Source of the DNA: Treponema sp.
GTDB lineage: Bacteria > Spirochaetota > Spirochaetia > Treponematales > Treponemataceae
NCBI GenBank assembly: GCA_016294105.1
Contig: JAEDCN010000004.1
Coordinates: 62,001 to 126,000, forward strand
Reading direction: 5' to 3'
Length of the DNA stretch: 64,000 nt
Under the pieces are notes generated by a model that was not told the DNA's origin, ran no database searches, and saw only the letters and a list, made by a program, of their open reading frames with translations. Every line of letters begins with the position of its first letter. Position 1 is the first letter of the stretch. Made by a program: the position numbers and the translations under genes. This document shows positions 6,971-14,725 of the stretch, piece after piece.

Positions 6971-8782
6971 TTATTGGCTTCGTCTGCTTACAAAGAACAA
7001 GGAAGCCCAGAATATTCCAATGAGGGATAGTACAAAGATAATGGGGACTGCCGTAATTTGGAAGAAACCAAAAAGACCGTAGTTCAATAGCTTTTGGGCG
7101 TATTTTCCCACCTCTAGCAAAAGGTAGAGCACGACTGATAGGAATATGGGCATCAAAATCCAAGAAAAGCGGAATCTGCCAGACATAATTCGATAGTTCC
7201 AGCCCATACTGGCTATAATGATGAAAAATACGATGTACAAGAAGGGCTTACTGACTCTGGAACAGGTATCTTGTCCATATATAACAGGTGAGTAACCATA
7301 ATCAGCTGCCTTGAAGGACATTTGGATTACATCCACCAAGGTCATTTCCTCTGGGGCATGGGAGGTGTTCTTCAGCAAAAGGAAGTCGGAATAAGCGATT
7401 GGCAGGGTGATAATCTGCTTCGTTGCGGTGGGTTGTCCTTCTGCAAAGGTGTACACAGGCTTATTGAAGCTATTGGGTTGAACTCTATCAACAGACTCTA
7501 GCATAATCAGTGGCACCGTTCCCTTTTCCATATCTAAGCCGGTATATTCCAGCTCCCTTTGGCTAGCCTTATCCAGAGAGGATATGGTTTGACTTAGGAT
7601 TTTTGCGTAAGGTACATACAAAGACTGCTGGAATTGTCCTGCCTTGTTAAAGCGGTAGATATTCAGTCCACGAGCATATTGTACTAAGCCACCTGTATTC
7701 CGTACCGAAGAGAGACCCTTGATAAATACCACCTGCTGGCCACCATCCTGCAGCTCCAATCGGAATGCTACATCTCGTCTGTCTTCCAGTCCATAGGAAA
7801 TAGGAATTTCATCCAAGAAGAAGTATTGTGCTTCCATTTCCTGTACTGCAGTAGCATAATATCGTCGGATATCCTCGTCGCCAGGATAGCGTTGTAGAAG
7901 CTCACTAAAGCTATAGTAGGCTTCTACCATATTACCTGCCATTAGCTGTGAGTAGGCCAGCTTTTTCAGTCGATACTGCTCCTCCATTGCATCGTTTTCA
8001 AAGCGCCCTGGTTCATCCAGCATATTCCAAGCATCGGCAGCCATTAGTTTGGCATCATCCACATTAGCACTGCCTGGTTCTGCCACCTTTTGTGCCATTA
8101 TGGCGTAGTAGTGGGCGTCAATCCAGTTTTCCTTTTTGAAGGCTGCCTGTGCCTTTTGTAGCAACTCGTAGGCATTTGCATTTCTGTTTTGTGTTGGAAA
8201 ATCAAGGTTTCCCTGGGCAAGAATTGCTGAAGTTAAGGTTTCGTCATAGTCAGTTCCTTCCAGCTGAACCTCTAAATCGCTTTTTAAGGTGGAAGCCTCC
8301 TGGGAATGGGGATACAAGCCTTCTGCTGCCTCTGCATATTGCACGGCAAAAACCAAGTCTCCACTTTGCTGATATTTGTGGGCAGCCTGCATATACTCCT
8401 TGTACAAGGCTGGAGCTTCCTCCATGTGACGCAATCGTTGTTTTACCAAAGGAGAACAAACCTCTTGTCCACATATAATGATGGTGGTACCGATGATGGC
8501 AAAAAATGCTACATACTTGAACTGAGCAAGCATGTAAGGAGAGTATTTTATCATGATGTGCTTGTCATCCTTACCAAAGATATTGGCATAGGCTACGATA
8601 TAGGCACTTCCTAAGATTGCAGGTAGCCAGTTCAACAGCAGCTTTACAGTTGTAAGAAGCTTGTAGGAAAACTCTGTTCCAGGAATCAGCTCTGGAACCT
8701 GCCATTTAAAATTGACGTAGCAAAACAAACAAATGAATACAATTAAACAGTGAAAAATAAATGCGATTAAAACTCGTTTCAT
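6971..8782 (-). CDS. unrecognised membrane protein with helical-repeat and beta-rich periplasmic part
   Basis: Protein of 603 residues of unknown family. Three membrane helices lie near residues 4-24, 45-65 and 90-112. The part from about 120 to 300 is rich in Ala/Tyr/Leu helix pairs resembling TPR repeats (LYKEYMQAAHKYQQSGDLVF, AYELLQKAQAAFKKENW). Residues 310-500 look beta-rich. Three more membrane helices lie near 512-530, 540-560 and 575-597. Its ATG overlaps the stop of the upstream gene by 4 nt, so translation is probably coupled and the two proteins likely act together in the inner membrane. No enzyme motif was found. Confidence 0.75.
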   Translation of the reverse strand: MKRVLIAFIFHCLIVFICLFCYVNFKWQVPELIPGTEFSYKLLTTVKLLLNWLPAILGSAYIVAYANIFGKDDKHIMIKYSPYMLAQFKYVAFFAIIGTTIIICGQEVCSPLVKQRLRHMEEAPALYKEYMQAAHKYQQSGDLVFAVQYAEAAEGLYPHSQEASTLKSDLEVQLEGTDYDETLTSAILAQGNLDFPTQNRNANAYELLQKAQAAFKKENWIDAHYYAIMAQKVAEPGSANVDDAKLMAADAWNMLDEPGRFENDAMEEQYRLKKLAYSQLMAGNMVEAYYSFSELLQRYPGDEDIRRYYATAVQEMEAQYFFLDEIPISYGLEDRRDVAFRLELQDGGQQVVFIKGLSSVRNTGGLVQYARGLNIYRFNKAGQFQQSLYVPYAKILSQTISSLDKASQRELEYTGLDMEKGTVPLIMLESVDRVQPNSFNKPVYTFAEGQPTATKQIITLPIAYSDFLLLKNTSHAPEEMTLVDVIQMSFKAADYGYSPVIYGQDTCSRVSKPFLYIVFFIIIASMGWNYRIMSGRFRFSWILMPIFLSVVLYLLLEVGKYAQKLLNYGLFGFFQITAVPIIFVLSLIGIFWASLFFVSRRSQ

Positions 8783-9711
8783 TCTACGTGCTCCGTGTTA
8801 GGATCTTTGCGGAAAATGGCTAGGAGTATACCCAAGCAAGAACAAACCGCTGCAATGATGCAGTTTAAAAGCCACTGGGGCAGGGTTATAAGGTCAAAGA
8901 GATTGCCATTCCAGCCTAGTGAATAGAACAGGTTCAGTATACAAATGCCAATAAAAACCAAAAGGATTGTACAAAAGTTCAACAGTCTCCATTGGAATAA
9001 GCGTCGCAGTCCAATGGTAGCATATGCTGCTAAGCCCCAGCTGGCAAATACCAACCATGGGAAAAATCCCTTTGAAAAGGTGTCTTGGGCCTGCTGCTTG
9101 GAAAGGATGAAGGCAGGAATAACCACTTCCATAAATTTTGAAATTTGCAGGGTGTCATAAACCAATACATCAGAAAAGGGCTGGATAGAAGCTTGAAACT
9201 GTGGACCATTTTCCAAAAGCTTTGAGCTATCGGTTGCACTGTCTATATCGTTCAGTGTAAAGGAGACACCATTGACTGTCATGGTTTGTGAGTTTACCGT
9301 AGTGTAATAGTACAGGGTTCCGTCGTTAGGTCTAAAATAATTGGTTGTGAGTACAGGATGTTTTGCTTTCAACAGGTCAATAGATTCGAACTTTTGGGAT
9401 ACCACTAAACAAGCTGGGATAATCACTAACCAAGCAAGTGCTGTAAGAATTGTATAGGTAATGATTCGAGCAAATCCATTGTGTGGGTATCGAATGGAAT
9501 GGGCTACAAGGAATGGGGTGGTGGCAATGGTGGCTACTCCCCCGCAAACAAAAAAGAGGGAAGCCATTTGTTCCCAAGACATGCGTTCCACTGTTTCTCC
9601 TACCACAAGATTGGTAGAATAGAACAAAAGTGAAGCCACACAAAAACTGAGAATTGCACCTAAAATTATAACGGCAAAAAAGATACCAACGAGGGATGCG
9701 ATAGTTTTCAT
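8779..9711 (-). CDS. unrecognised membrane protein, partner of the downstream gene
   Basis: Protein of 310 residues. Three N-terminal helices (near 7-30, 46-66, 85-107), an extracytoplasmic loop of about 110 residues, and three C-terminal helices (near 220-240, 243-262, 275-300). The loop contains DGTLYYYTTVNSQTMTVNGV, a beta-hairpin-like segment. No family recognised. No Shine-Dalgarno sequence precedes the ATG; TATTCT lies 9 nt upstream with TTGTAT 17 bp before it, so the leader would be very short. First gene of a two-gene operon. Confidence 0.75.
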   Translation of the reverse strand: MKTIASLVGIFFAVIILGAILSFCVASLLFYSTNLVVGETVERMSWEQMASLFFVCGGVATIATTPFLVAHSIRYPHNGFARIITYTILTALAWLVIIPACLVVSQKFESIDLLKAKHPVLTTNYFRPNDGTLYYYTTVNSQTMTVNGVSFTLNDIDSATDSSKLLENGPQFQASIQPFSDVLVYDTLQISKFMEVVIPAFILSKQQAQDTFSKGFFPWLVFASWGLAAYATIGLRRLFQWRLLNFCTILLVFIGICILNLFYSLGWNGNLFDLITLPQWLLNCIIAAVCSCLGILLAIFRKDPNTEHVE

Positions 9712-9800
9712 ATTATCTATAGAATACCATGAACAGTCTACAAATACAACTAAGATTTAGAACAATGAAAAATTTTATTTACAGGACTTCTTTTAAAAAA

Positions 9801-9827
9801 AAAGACTCGGAAAACATCCGAGTCTTT
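9801..9827 (-). terminator. terminator of the STAS gene
   Basis: A perfect 10-bp stem (AAAGACTCGG/CCGAGTCTTT) with a 7-nt loop is followed on the minus strand by a long T run. Confidence 0.88.
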
Positions 9828-9847
9828 GATACAACACTGTGTGGTCG

Positions 9848-10396
9848 TTATCCCACAAGAACCTTTCCTTGTTCATCTACTGCCAGAATTGACTTGCACT
9901 CTGAGCAACGGAATCGTCCGGGGCTGGTGGTTTTAAGCCGCTTTGAACAAACAGGGCAGCTAAAAATCATGGGGAATACAGGAACTTCAGTTTCTACTTC
10001 TTGATGGAAGAAACCAATGGCATTTTCAACGTTATCCTGGAACTGGAAAAGCTGTGAAAAACCTAAAAGCTGGAATACTTCCAAAACCTTTTCTGGCATA
10101 TCCACAAGAATTACATCGCCACTTTGCAGCTTTATGTTCTTCAGTAATGATGAGAACACACCAATACCAGTAGATGAAACATAATTCAAGTTCTTGCAAA
10201 CAAAGATTAGATTTATATAACCAGCCTTCACAATCTTTTCAATCTGCTCCTGAAAAAACTGTGAGGTATAAATATCGATATAACCATTTAATGTTATAAT
10301 AATTCCGTCTTTCAACTCGTCACAGGATGAAAGGGTAATCTTGAGGCTGTCATTAGTAGTATCGTCAAAGCCGTTGATTAAAGCGTTGTTGTCCAT
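9848..10396 (-). CDS. STAS-domain protein with C-terminal zinc ribbon
   Basis: Protein of 182 residues. The ATG at 10396 is preferred because AAGGGGG lies just upstream. Residues 18-120 match a STAS (anti-sigma factor antagonist) domain: DGIIITLNGYIDIYTSQFFQ, NLIFVCKNLNYVSSTGIGVF, in which the Ser-Ser-Thr-Gly region is the normal phosphorylation site. The last 45 residues carry CPVC and CSEC pairs about 15 residues apart, a likely zinc ribbon. STAS proteins act in partner-switching with a Ser/Thr kinase-like anti-sigma factor; none is encoded nearby. The zinc ribbon suggests an added protein or nucleic acid contact. Confidence 0.83.
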   Translation of the reverse strand: MDNNALINGFDDTTNDSLKITLSSCDELKDGIIITLNGYIDIYTSQFFQEQIEKIVKAGYINLIFVCKNLNYVSSTGIGVFSSLLKNIKLQSGDVILVDMPEKVLEVFQLLGFSQLFQFQDNVENAIGFFHQEVETEVPVFPMIFSCPVCSKRLKTTSPGRFRCSECKSILAVDEQGKVLVG

Positions 10397-10521
10397 AAAA
10401 CCCCCTTCTAAAGACTCAACTTTGCAATAATACATTACAAATAATATAACAGTTTTTTTATTCTGTCAAATTTTATCTTTTATAAAATAGAGAATTTATA
10501 GCTTTCTTTTCTTACTGGGGG

Positions 10522-11268
10522 TTAGGGGTTCCACCCATCATCAATATTCAAGAGGGCTCCATTTATTTCCTTTACAGATATAAGATCGATGGCAGCGGTA
10601 GCAATGGTTTCCGATGCAATAATTTTTCCAGAAGGATTTTTCTGTGCCAGCACAGAGAGCATTTGTGGACTTTGGTACTCGGTTTCCGTAAGACCAGGAA
10701 GAATTCCGTTACAGGTGATTCCCCAGCTGCTGTATTGTGCTGCCGTGGATTTAACCAAGCTGCAAAGGGCTGTTTTTGCTCCACCGTAGGCTGCGTTTGT
10801 GCGGTAGGCTCGCACGTTGTGGGTAAGCGTACCTCCAAAAAGCAGGATTCTTCCCCAGTGGTTTTCCTTCATGTGGGGAAGGGCTGATGAAACGCAGATG
10901 CCCGGAAGGGTATAGTTCAACAGGGTTATATCTATCCATTGTTTTGGGGTTGTTTCTTCTAGGGAGCCTTGTAAAAATGGTCCAAAGGCCACGCACAGGA
11001 TGTCTGCTTTTTTAACATGCTCCATCAAGGGGCTTGTAGGAAATGCTGTCAGGTTGGCCCCAGTAATTTTTTGTATTAGGGATTGATGGTGGGCTGCAGA
11101 TGGCGATTGTGTTTCCAGAGTCTGCATCAGGTCATCCAGCTTTTGGGAGTTGTGGCCACCGTGTACAAGGACAGAGGCTCCTTCTTGAGCCAGCTTGATG
11201 GAAAGCTTTGCTCCAATTCCCCCAGAGCCGCCAATAACAACTGCTTTTTTCTGTGTAAAAATACCCAT
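10522..11268 (-). CDS. short-chain dehydrogenase/reductase
   Basis: Protein of 248 residues. ATG at 11268 (MGIFTQKKAVVIGGSGGIGA) places the cofactor motif GGSGGIG at residues 12-18 as in classical SDRs; AAGGA precedes it. The catalytic Tyr-Lys pair is in AAYGGAKTALCSLVKS. The segment PGLTETEYQSP follows, as in SDRs that bind cofactor and substrate through this loop. The C-terminus GALLNIDDGWNP is typical. Substrate unknown; FabG-like or sugar/steroid-type oxidation are both possible. Divergent from the TrmJ-like gene with a shared promoter region. Confidence 0.88.
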   Translation of the reverse strand: MGIFTQKKAVVIGGSGGIGAKLSIKLAQEGASVLVHGGHNSQKLDDLMQTLETQSPSAAHHQSLIQKITGANLTAFPTSPLMEHVKKADILCVAFGPFLQGSLEETTPKQWIDITLLNYTLPGICVSSALPHMKENHWGRILLFGGTLTHNVRAYRTNAAYGGAKTALCSLVKSTAAQYSSWGITCNGILPGLTETEYQSPQMLSVLAQKNPSGKIIASETIATAAIDLISVKEINGALLNIDDGWNP

Positions 11269-11294
11269 AATCCTTCTGTAAATTGCTTGAAAGG

Positions 11295-11302
11295 AGTATA
11301 GT
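11295..11302. promoter_or_regulatory. overlapping divergent -10 elements
   Basis: The 8-bp sequence AGTATAGT contains TATAGT on the plus strand (six bases before the TrmJ-like ATG) and TATACT on the minus strand (about 27 nt before the dehydrogenase start). The two polymerases could not occupy the site together. Confidence 0.5.
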
Positions 11303-11308
11303 GTATTT

Positions 11309-12022
11309 ATGGATTTAACGCAAACATACATCGTGCTGTGCCGGCCAGAGGAAAGCCGCAATATTGGCTCCGTGTGTCGGGCAATGGCCAATTCTGGCTT
11401 GTCAAAACTACGGATTGTGGGCCGCCGTGAAGATTATGACGACGAAAAGGTGCGGGTTCTGGCCATTCATTCTGCGTATATTTGGGAGCAAGCTGAATTT
11501 TACGAAAGTATTACGGAAGCTACCAAGGATTGCTTTTTTGTAGCTGGAACTACTCGGCGGCAGGGGAAGCGGCGCAAGGATAAATTGCTTTTACCAGAGG
11601 AATTGGCGAATCAGGTGATACAAAGCGGTGGTGGTGCCATTGTGTTTGGAAACGAGCGCACTGGCCTTACCGACAGCGATCTAGATGAATGTACCATGGG
11701 AGTAACCATTCCCAGCCATCCTGATTTTGGTTCCTTGAATCTGTCCCATGCAGTTCAGGTGATTGGATACACGGTTTTTCGTGCCATGAGCCTTCATTCT
11801 CCACGGGTAACTCCCGTTTCCATGGAGCGGCTGGATGGTACGGTTCACGTAATTACTGATGATTTACAGAAAATCGGATTTTTTAGCATAACTGGGCGTG
11901 ATGATATGGAACGATTTTGGCGAGGAATCCTTTCCAGAGCTTGTCTTTCTGAGGGGGAATGCAAATACATAGAAAAAATCTTTAACAAGGCAGCTGGTTT
12001 GGCGGGAAAAAATACTCAGTGA
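11309..12022 (+). CDS. TrmJ/TrmH-family RNA 2'-O-methyltransferase (SpoU class)
   Basis: Protein of 237 residues. Begins LTQTYIVLCRPEESRNIGSV with the Arg of motif 1, then GGGAIVFGNERTGLTDSDLD (motif 2) and IPSHPDFGSLNLSHAVQV (motif 3), the three signatures of trefoil-knot SPOUT methyltransferases. The spacing and short N-terminus are closest to TrmJ, which methylates position 32 of the tRNA anticodon loop; another RNA target cannot be excluded. The ATG lies six bases after TATAGT; an AGGAG sequence exists but is 12 nt away, so a leaderless start is plausible. Confidence 0.88.
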   Translation: MDLTQTYIVLCRPEESRNIGSVCRAMANSGLSKLRIVGRREDYDDEKVRVLAIHSAYIWEQAEFYESITEATKDCFFVAGTTRRQGKRRKDKLLLPEELANQVIQSGGGAIVFGNERTGLTDSDLDECTMGVTIPSHPDFGSLNLSHAVQVIGYTVFRAMSLHSPRVTPVSMERLDGTVHVITDDLQKIGFFSITGRDDMERFWRGILSRACLSEGECKYIEKIFNKAAGLAGKNTQ

Positions 12023-12043
12023 TTTTTTGAAGGAAGTTGGATT

Positions 12044-13168
12044 TTAGAAGGAAATGCAACCGTCGTGAATCATTTCTTTCGTAGAAAGAATACTTGCTCT
12101 TATTAAACAATTTTTAAGTTCTCGAACATTACCGGGCCAGTGGTGGTCCATAAGTTTTTGAATGCTGCTGGATGATAAATCTTTTTTAAATGGTTTTAGA
12201 AAATGCTGTGCCAGTTGGGGAATGTCTGTTTTTCGTTCCCGCAAGGGAGGCACCTCTATAGGTAAGATGGAGATGCGATAAAATAAGTCTCTGCGAAACT
12301 GTCCTTTATCAACCAAAAGTCGCAAATCCGCATTGGTGGCAAAAAGAAATCGGGTGTCGCAGGTGATTTTCTTTGGAGAACCTACCTTGCTGTAACATTG
12401 TTCTTCCAGCACATGGAGCAGTTTTGGCTGGATGGAAATGGGCAGGTCTCCAATTTCATCAAGAAAGAGGGTACCAGATCGGGCTGAAGAAAAATACCCT
12501 TCACGAGAGATTGCATCAGTATAGGCTCCCTTGGTGGTACCAAAAAACTCTGCCTCCGCCAGAGAAATTGGAATACTGGTCATGTTGATGGCGCAAAAAG
12601 GATGGGCTTGGCGGGGAGAAAGCTCGTGGATGAGTCGTGCTAAATAGGTTTTTCCTGTTCCACTTTCACCAGTAAGCAGTAGTGGTGTATCTGTTTGGGC
12701 ATAGTGGTAGATGGTGTTCTTTAGCTCTGTCATTTTGTAGGAATTTCCCAATAGCTGGTCAAGCTTGGTACAAGCTGGAATAGGATAGGACTGTAAATTG
12801 GAAAAACAAAGCTGAGTGGAATGATGTTCTAGAAGGATTTTTTTTAATTTGTTTTTTTCGCAAGGAAGGTGAATCACCTGCTTGATTCCAAGTTGGTGGA
12901 AGTATTGTAAAAAATAAGAACAGTCAGAACAGGTTAGAAGATAACAGGGAATGCTGAAAAATTGCTTGTGAAAATCTTCCAAGACGTGGGGCCCATTTGA
13001 AATGAAAAAGGAATAATCAATCAAGATAAGCCGTGGACTGTATTTTATTGTGCCATCATACACCTTGTTCCAGTCACTATAAAAATACAGCCTGCATATT
13101 TCCTGTAAATATCGACAGAAATCCCGAACAAAGGGGTCTTGGGAGACTATAAAAATACTTTCCGTCAA
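12044..13168 (-). CDS. sigma54-type AAA+ transcription activator lacking a DNA-binding domain
   Basis: Protein of 374 residues, TTG start with AAGGGG upstream. Residues 1-115 look like a degenerate receiver domain (LILIDYSF where the phospho-acceptor strand would be). The AAA+ module follows: GESGTGKTYLAR (Walker A), GTLFLDEIGDLP (Walker B), LRERKTDIPQLAQHF and HWPGNVRELKN. The GAFTGA loop that contacts sigma54 reads GAYTDA here. The protein stops soon after the AAA+ domain, with no Fis-type helix-turn-helix. It may activate without binding DNA, or be partly inactive. It follows the WecG-like gene by 15 nt. Confidence 0.85.
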   Translation of the reverse strand: MTESIFIVSQDPFVRDFCRYLQEICRLYFYSDWNKVYDGTIKYSPRLILIDYSFFISNGPHVLEDFHKQFFSIPCYLLTCSDCSYFLQYFHQLGIKQVIHLPCEKNKLKKILLEHHSTQLCFSNLQSYPIPACTKLDQLLGNSYKMTELKNTIYHYAQTDTPLLLTGESGTGKTYLARLIHELSPRQAHPFCAINMTSIPISLAEAEFFGTTKGAYTDAISREGYFSSARSGTLFLDEIGDLPISIQPKLLHVLEEQCYSKVGSPKKITCDTRFLFATNADLRLLVDKGQFRRDLFYRISILPIEVPPLRERKTDIPQLAQHFLKPFKKDLSSSSIQKLMDHHWPGNVRELKNCLIRASILSTKEMIHDGCISF

Positions 13169-13183
13169 CAGGGCTTCCCCTTG

Positions 13184-13930
13184 TTAGTCGTTTTTTTTCT
13201 TTGATAATTTGCACCAAAGTAATGATAGTCTATACCAGATGTACGGCAAAATAAGGAATATCTTTAATGGATTGTAAAGTATTTCCACCCAAACTTCCAA
13301 GCCCTTGTCAAAAATTGAGGCGGGAATTCGTTTTGTTCTTTTTGCAAAGATGTTAATAATATCCTTATTATAGAGGAATAAGCTAGAAGAAAAATTGTTC
13401 CGTCGATTGTATGCCCAGCAATCCTTTTCTGGAACACCGTCACTTACCAGCACAAAGGAGGGGGTAGCCTTGTACATGGCGGAGATAATGTCCTTTTCCA
13501 TGTCCTTGGGATAATGTCCTACGTAGCGACCCACCAAACGAATATTTCTGAAGGTAGCCTGAACGTTTTTTGTAGCCTTGTTCAGAGCCCGCTTTCTGCC
13601 TCCAAAAAGATAGAGGCTTTTGTAATGAGAATCTAAAATTGCAAGACAGGAAATAATTGTGGAAAAGGGATTGTAACGCACAGGTTTTTCCAAATTCAAG
13701 AACGCTGCTCCTTTCAGCAGGCTTTTGGAAATAGGAAGCACCAGTTCTGCATTAGCAAGACATTCCCGCAATTTAGTGTTGCGACGAGCCTTTAGAAAAT
13801 CCCATAGACTGAGAAAAATAATTTGCTTTGTTCCAGGTCGTTCCAAAAGTCCCAGTAGGGTTTCTTCCATTTTTTCTGGTGGAAGAATGTCTATGGGAAC
13901 ATTCAGCAGGTGGATTCGTTTAACAGCCAT
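13184..13930 (-). CDS. WecG/TagA/CpsF-family glycosyltransferase
   Basis: Protein of 248 residues. The family pattern is visible: an N-terminal strand with LLNVPIDILPPE, the ANAELVLPISK segment where the aspartate-rich PDG motif would lie, SLYLFGGRKRALNKA, NIRLVGRYVGHYPK and VSDGVPEKDCWAYNRR. WecG/TagA enzymes transfer N-acetylmannosamine(-uronate) to lipid carriers in envelope glycan synthesis. Several motif residues differ from the consensus, so donor specificity cannot be stated. A hydrophobic helix near the C-terminus (LKIFLILPYIWYRLSLLWC) would hold it to the membrane. It overlaps rsmE by 28 nt. Confidence 0.8.
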   Translation of the reverse strand: MAVKRIHLLNVPIDILPPEKMEETLLGLLERPGTKQIIFLSLWDFLKARRNTKLRECLANAELVLPISKSLLKGAAFLNLEKPVRYNPFSTIISCLAILDSHYKSLYLFGGRKRALNKATKNVQATFRNIRLVGRYVGHYPKDMEKDIISAMYKATPSFVLVSDGVPEKDCWAYNRRNNFSSSLFLYNKDIINIFAKRTKRIPASIFDKGLEVWVEILYNPLKIFLILPYIWYRLSLLWCKLSKKKND

Positions 13931-14724
13931 TGAGGTCTCTCCGTCAATAAGTTTTGCAATACGGCCAAGCCATAGATGGTTGCCGTTTCTGCTCGTAATA
14001 TGTTGGTATCAAGATGTACTGGAATAAAACCATTTTTCTTGAGTGTTTCAATTTCTTCTGGGGAAAATCCCCCTTCACAGCCAGATACAAGGGCAACCAG
14101 GTCAGGCGTTTCTTTGGGCTCAATTTTTGCTTGGCCCACAGCCTGATGAAAGCTCTGTGTATCCTGGCTTTTTTCATACAAGACGATTCCCAGCTTTGAC
14201 TGTGACAATTCATGCCATAATTCCATGGCTTCTATCAAGGGGAGGGGCGTTGAAATTACTGTTTCCACGGGAGAGCCACTTTGCTGGCGGGCTTCACGAA
14301 TAATCCGTTCCCAGCGGTCGCTTCTTTGGAAAACTGCATCTTTTTGGCAATGGGCACCCATTACAGGAATTACCTTGTCCACTCCCAGCTCTGTGGCTTG
14401 TCGCAGAATCACGTCTAGCTTTTGGGCCTTGGGCATAAACTGAAACAGCCACAGCGGAATGCGTACGTGGGAATGGGTTTCTTCCACCTGAGTAGCAGTA
14501 ACACCTGTTTCCTGAGTTATAGCTCCCTGACAGGGAGAAAGAATCAAACTTTTGCCAAAAACCGCAGAAACAGCCATTGTTTGCAAAAGACCTGAGGGCA
14601 ATCGCACGTGGATGGCGTCTCCAATTCTGAGGCGTAACACTTGATGCAGGTATCTAAAGTCCTTGCCAGTCAGGGTGAGATTTCCCTGACTGTCTGGCAT
14701 GGTGGGTGCTAGGAATTGCCGCAT
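13903..14724 (-). CDS. rsmE: 16S rRNA (uracil1498-N3)-methyltransferase
   Basis: Protein of 273 residues. ATG at 14724 begins MRQFLAPT, in line with RsmE proteins, and lies one base after the ctp stop codon. N-terminal PUA-like part (GKDFRYLHQVLRLRIGDAIH), then a SPOUT domain with RATELGVDKVIPV, and the knot motifs LVSGCEGGFSPEEIE and LDTNILRAETATIYGL. RsmE methylates N3 of U1498 in the 30S subunit. Coupled to ctp upstream and overlapping the WecG-like gene downstream. Confidence 0.93.
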   Translation of the reverse strand: MRQFLAPTMPDSQGNLTLTGKDFRYLHQVLRLRIGDAIHVRLPSGLLQTMAVSAVFGKSLILSPCQGAITQETGVTATQVEETHSHVRIPLWLFQFMPKAQKLDVILRQATELGVDKVIPVMGAHCQKDAVFQRSDRWERIIREARQQSGSPVETVISTPLPLIEAMELWHELSQSKLGIVLYEKSQDTQSFHQAVGQAKIEPKETPDLVALVSGCEGGFSPEEIETLKKNGFIPVHLDTNILRAETATIYGLAVLQNLLTERPQWLLNESTC

Positions 14725-14725
14725 T

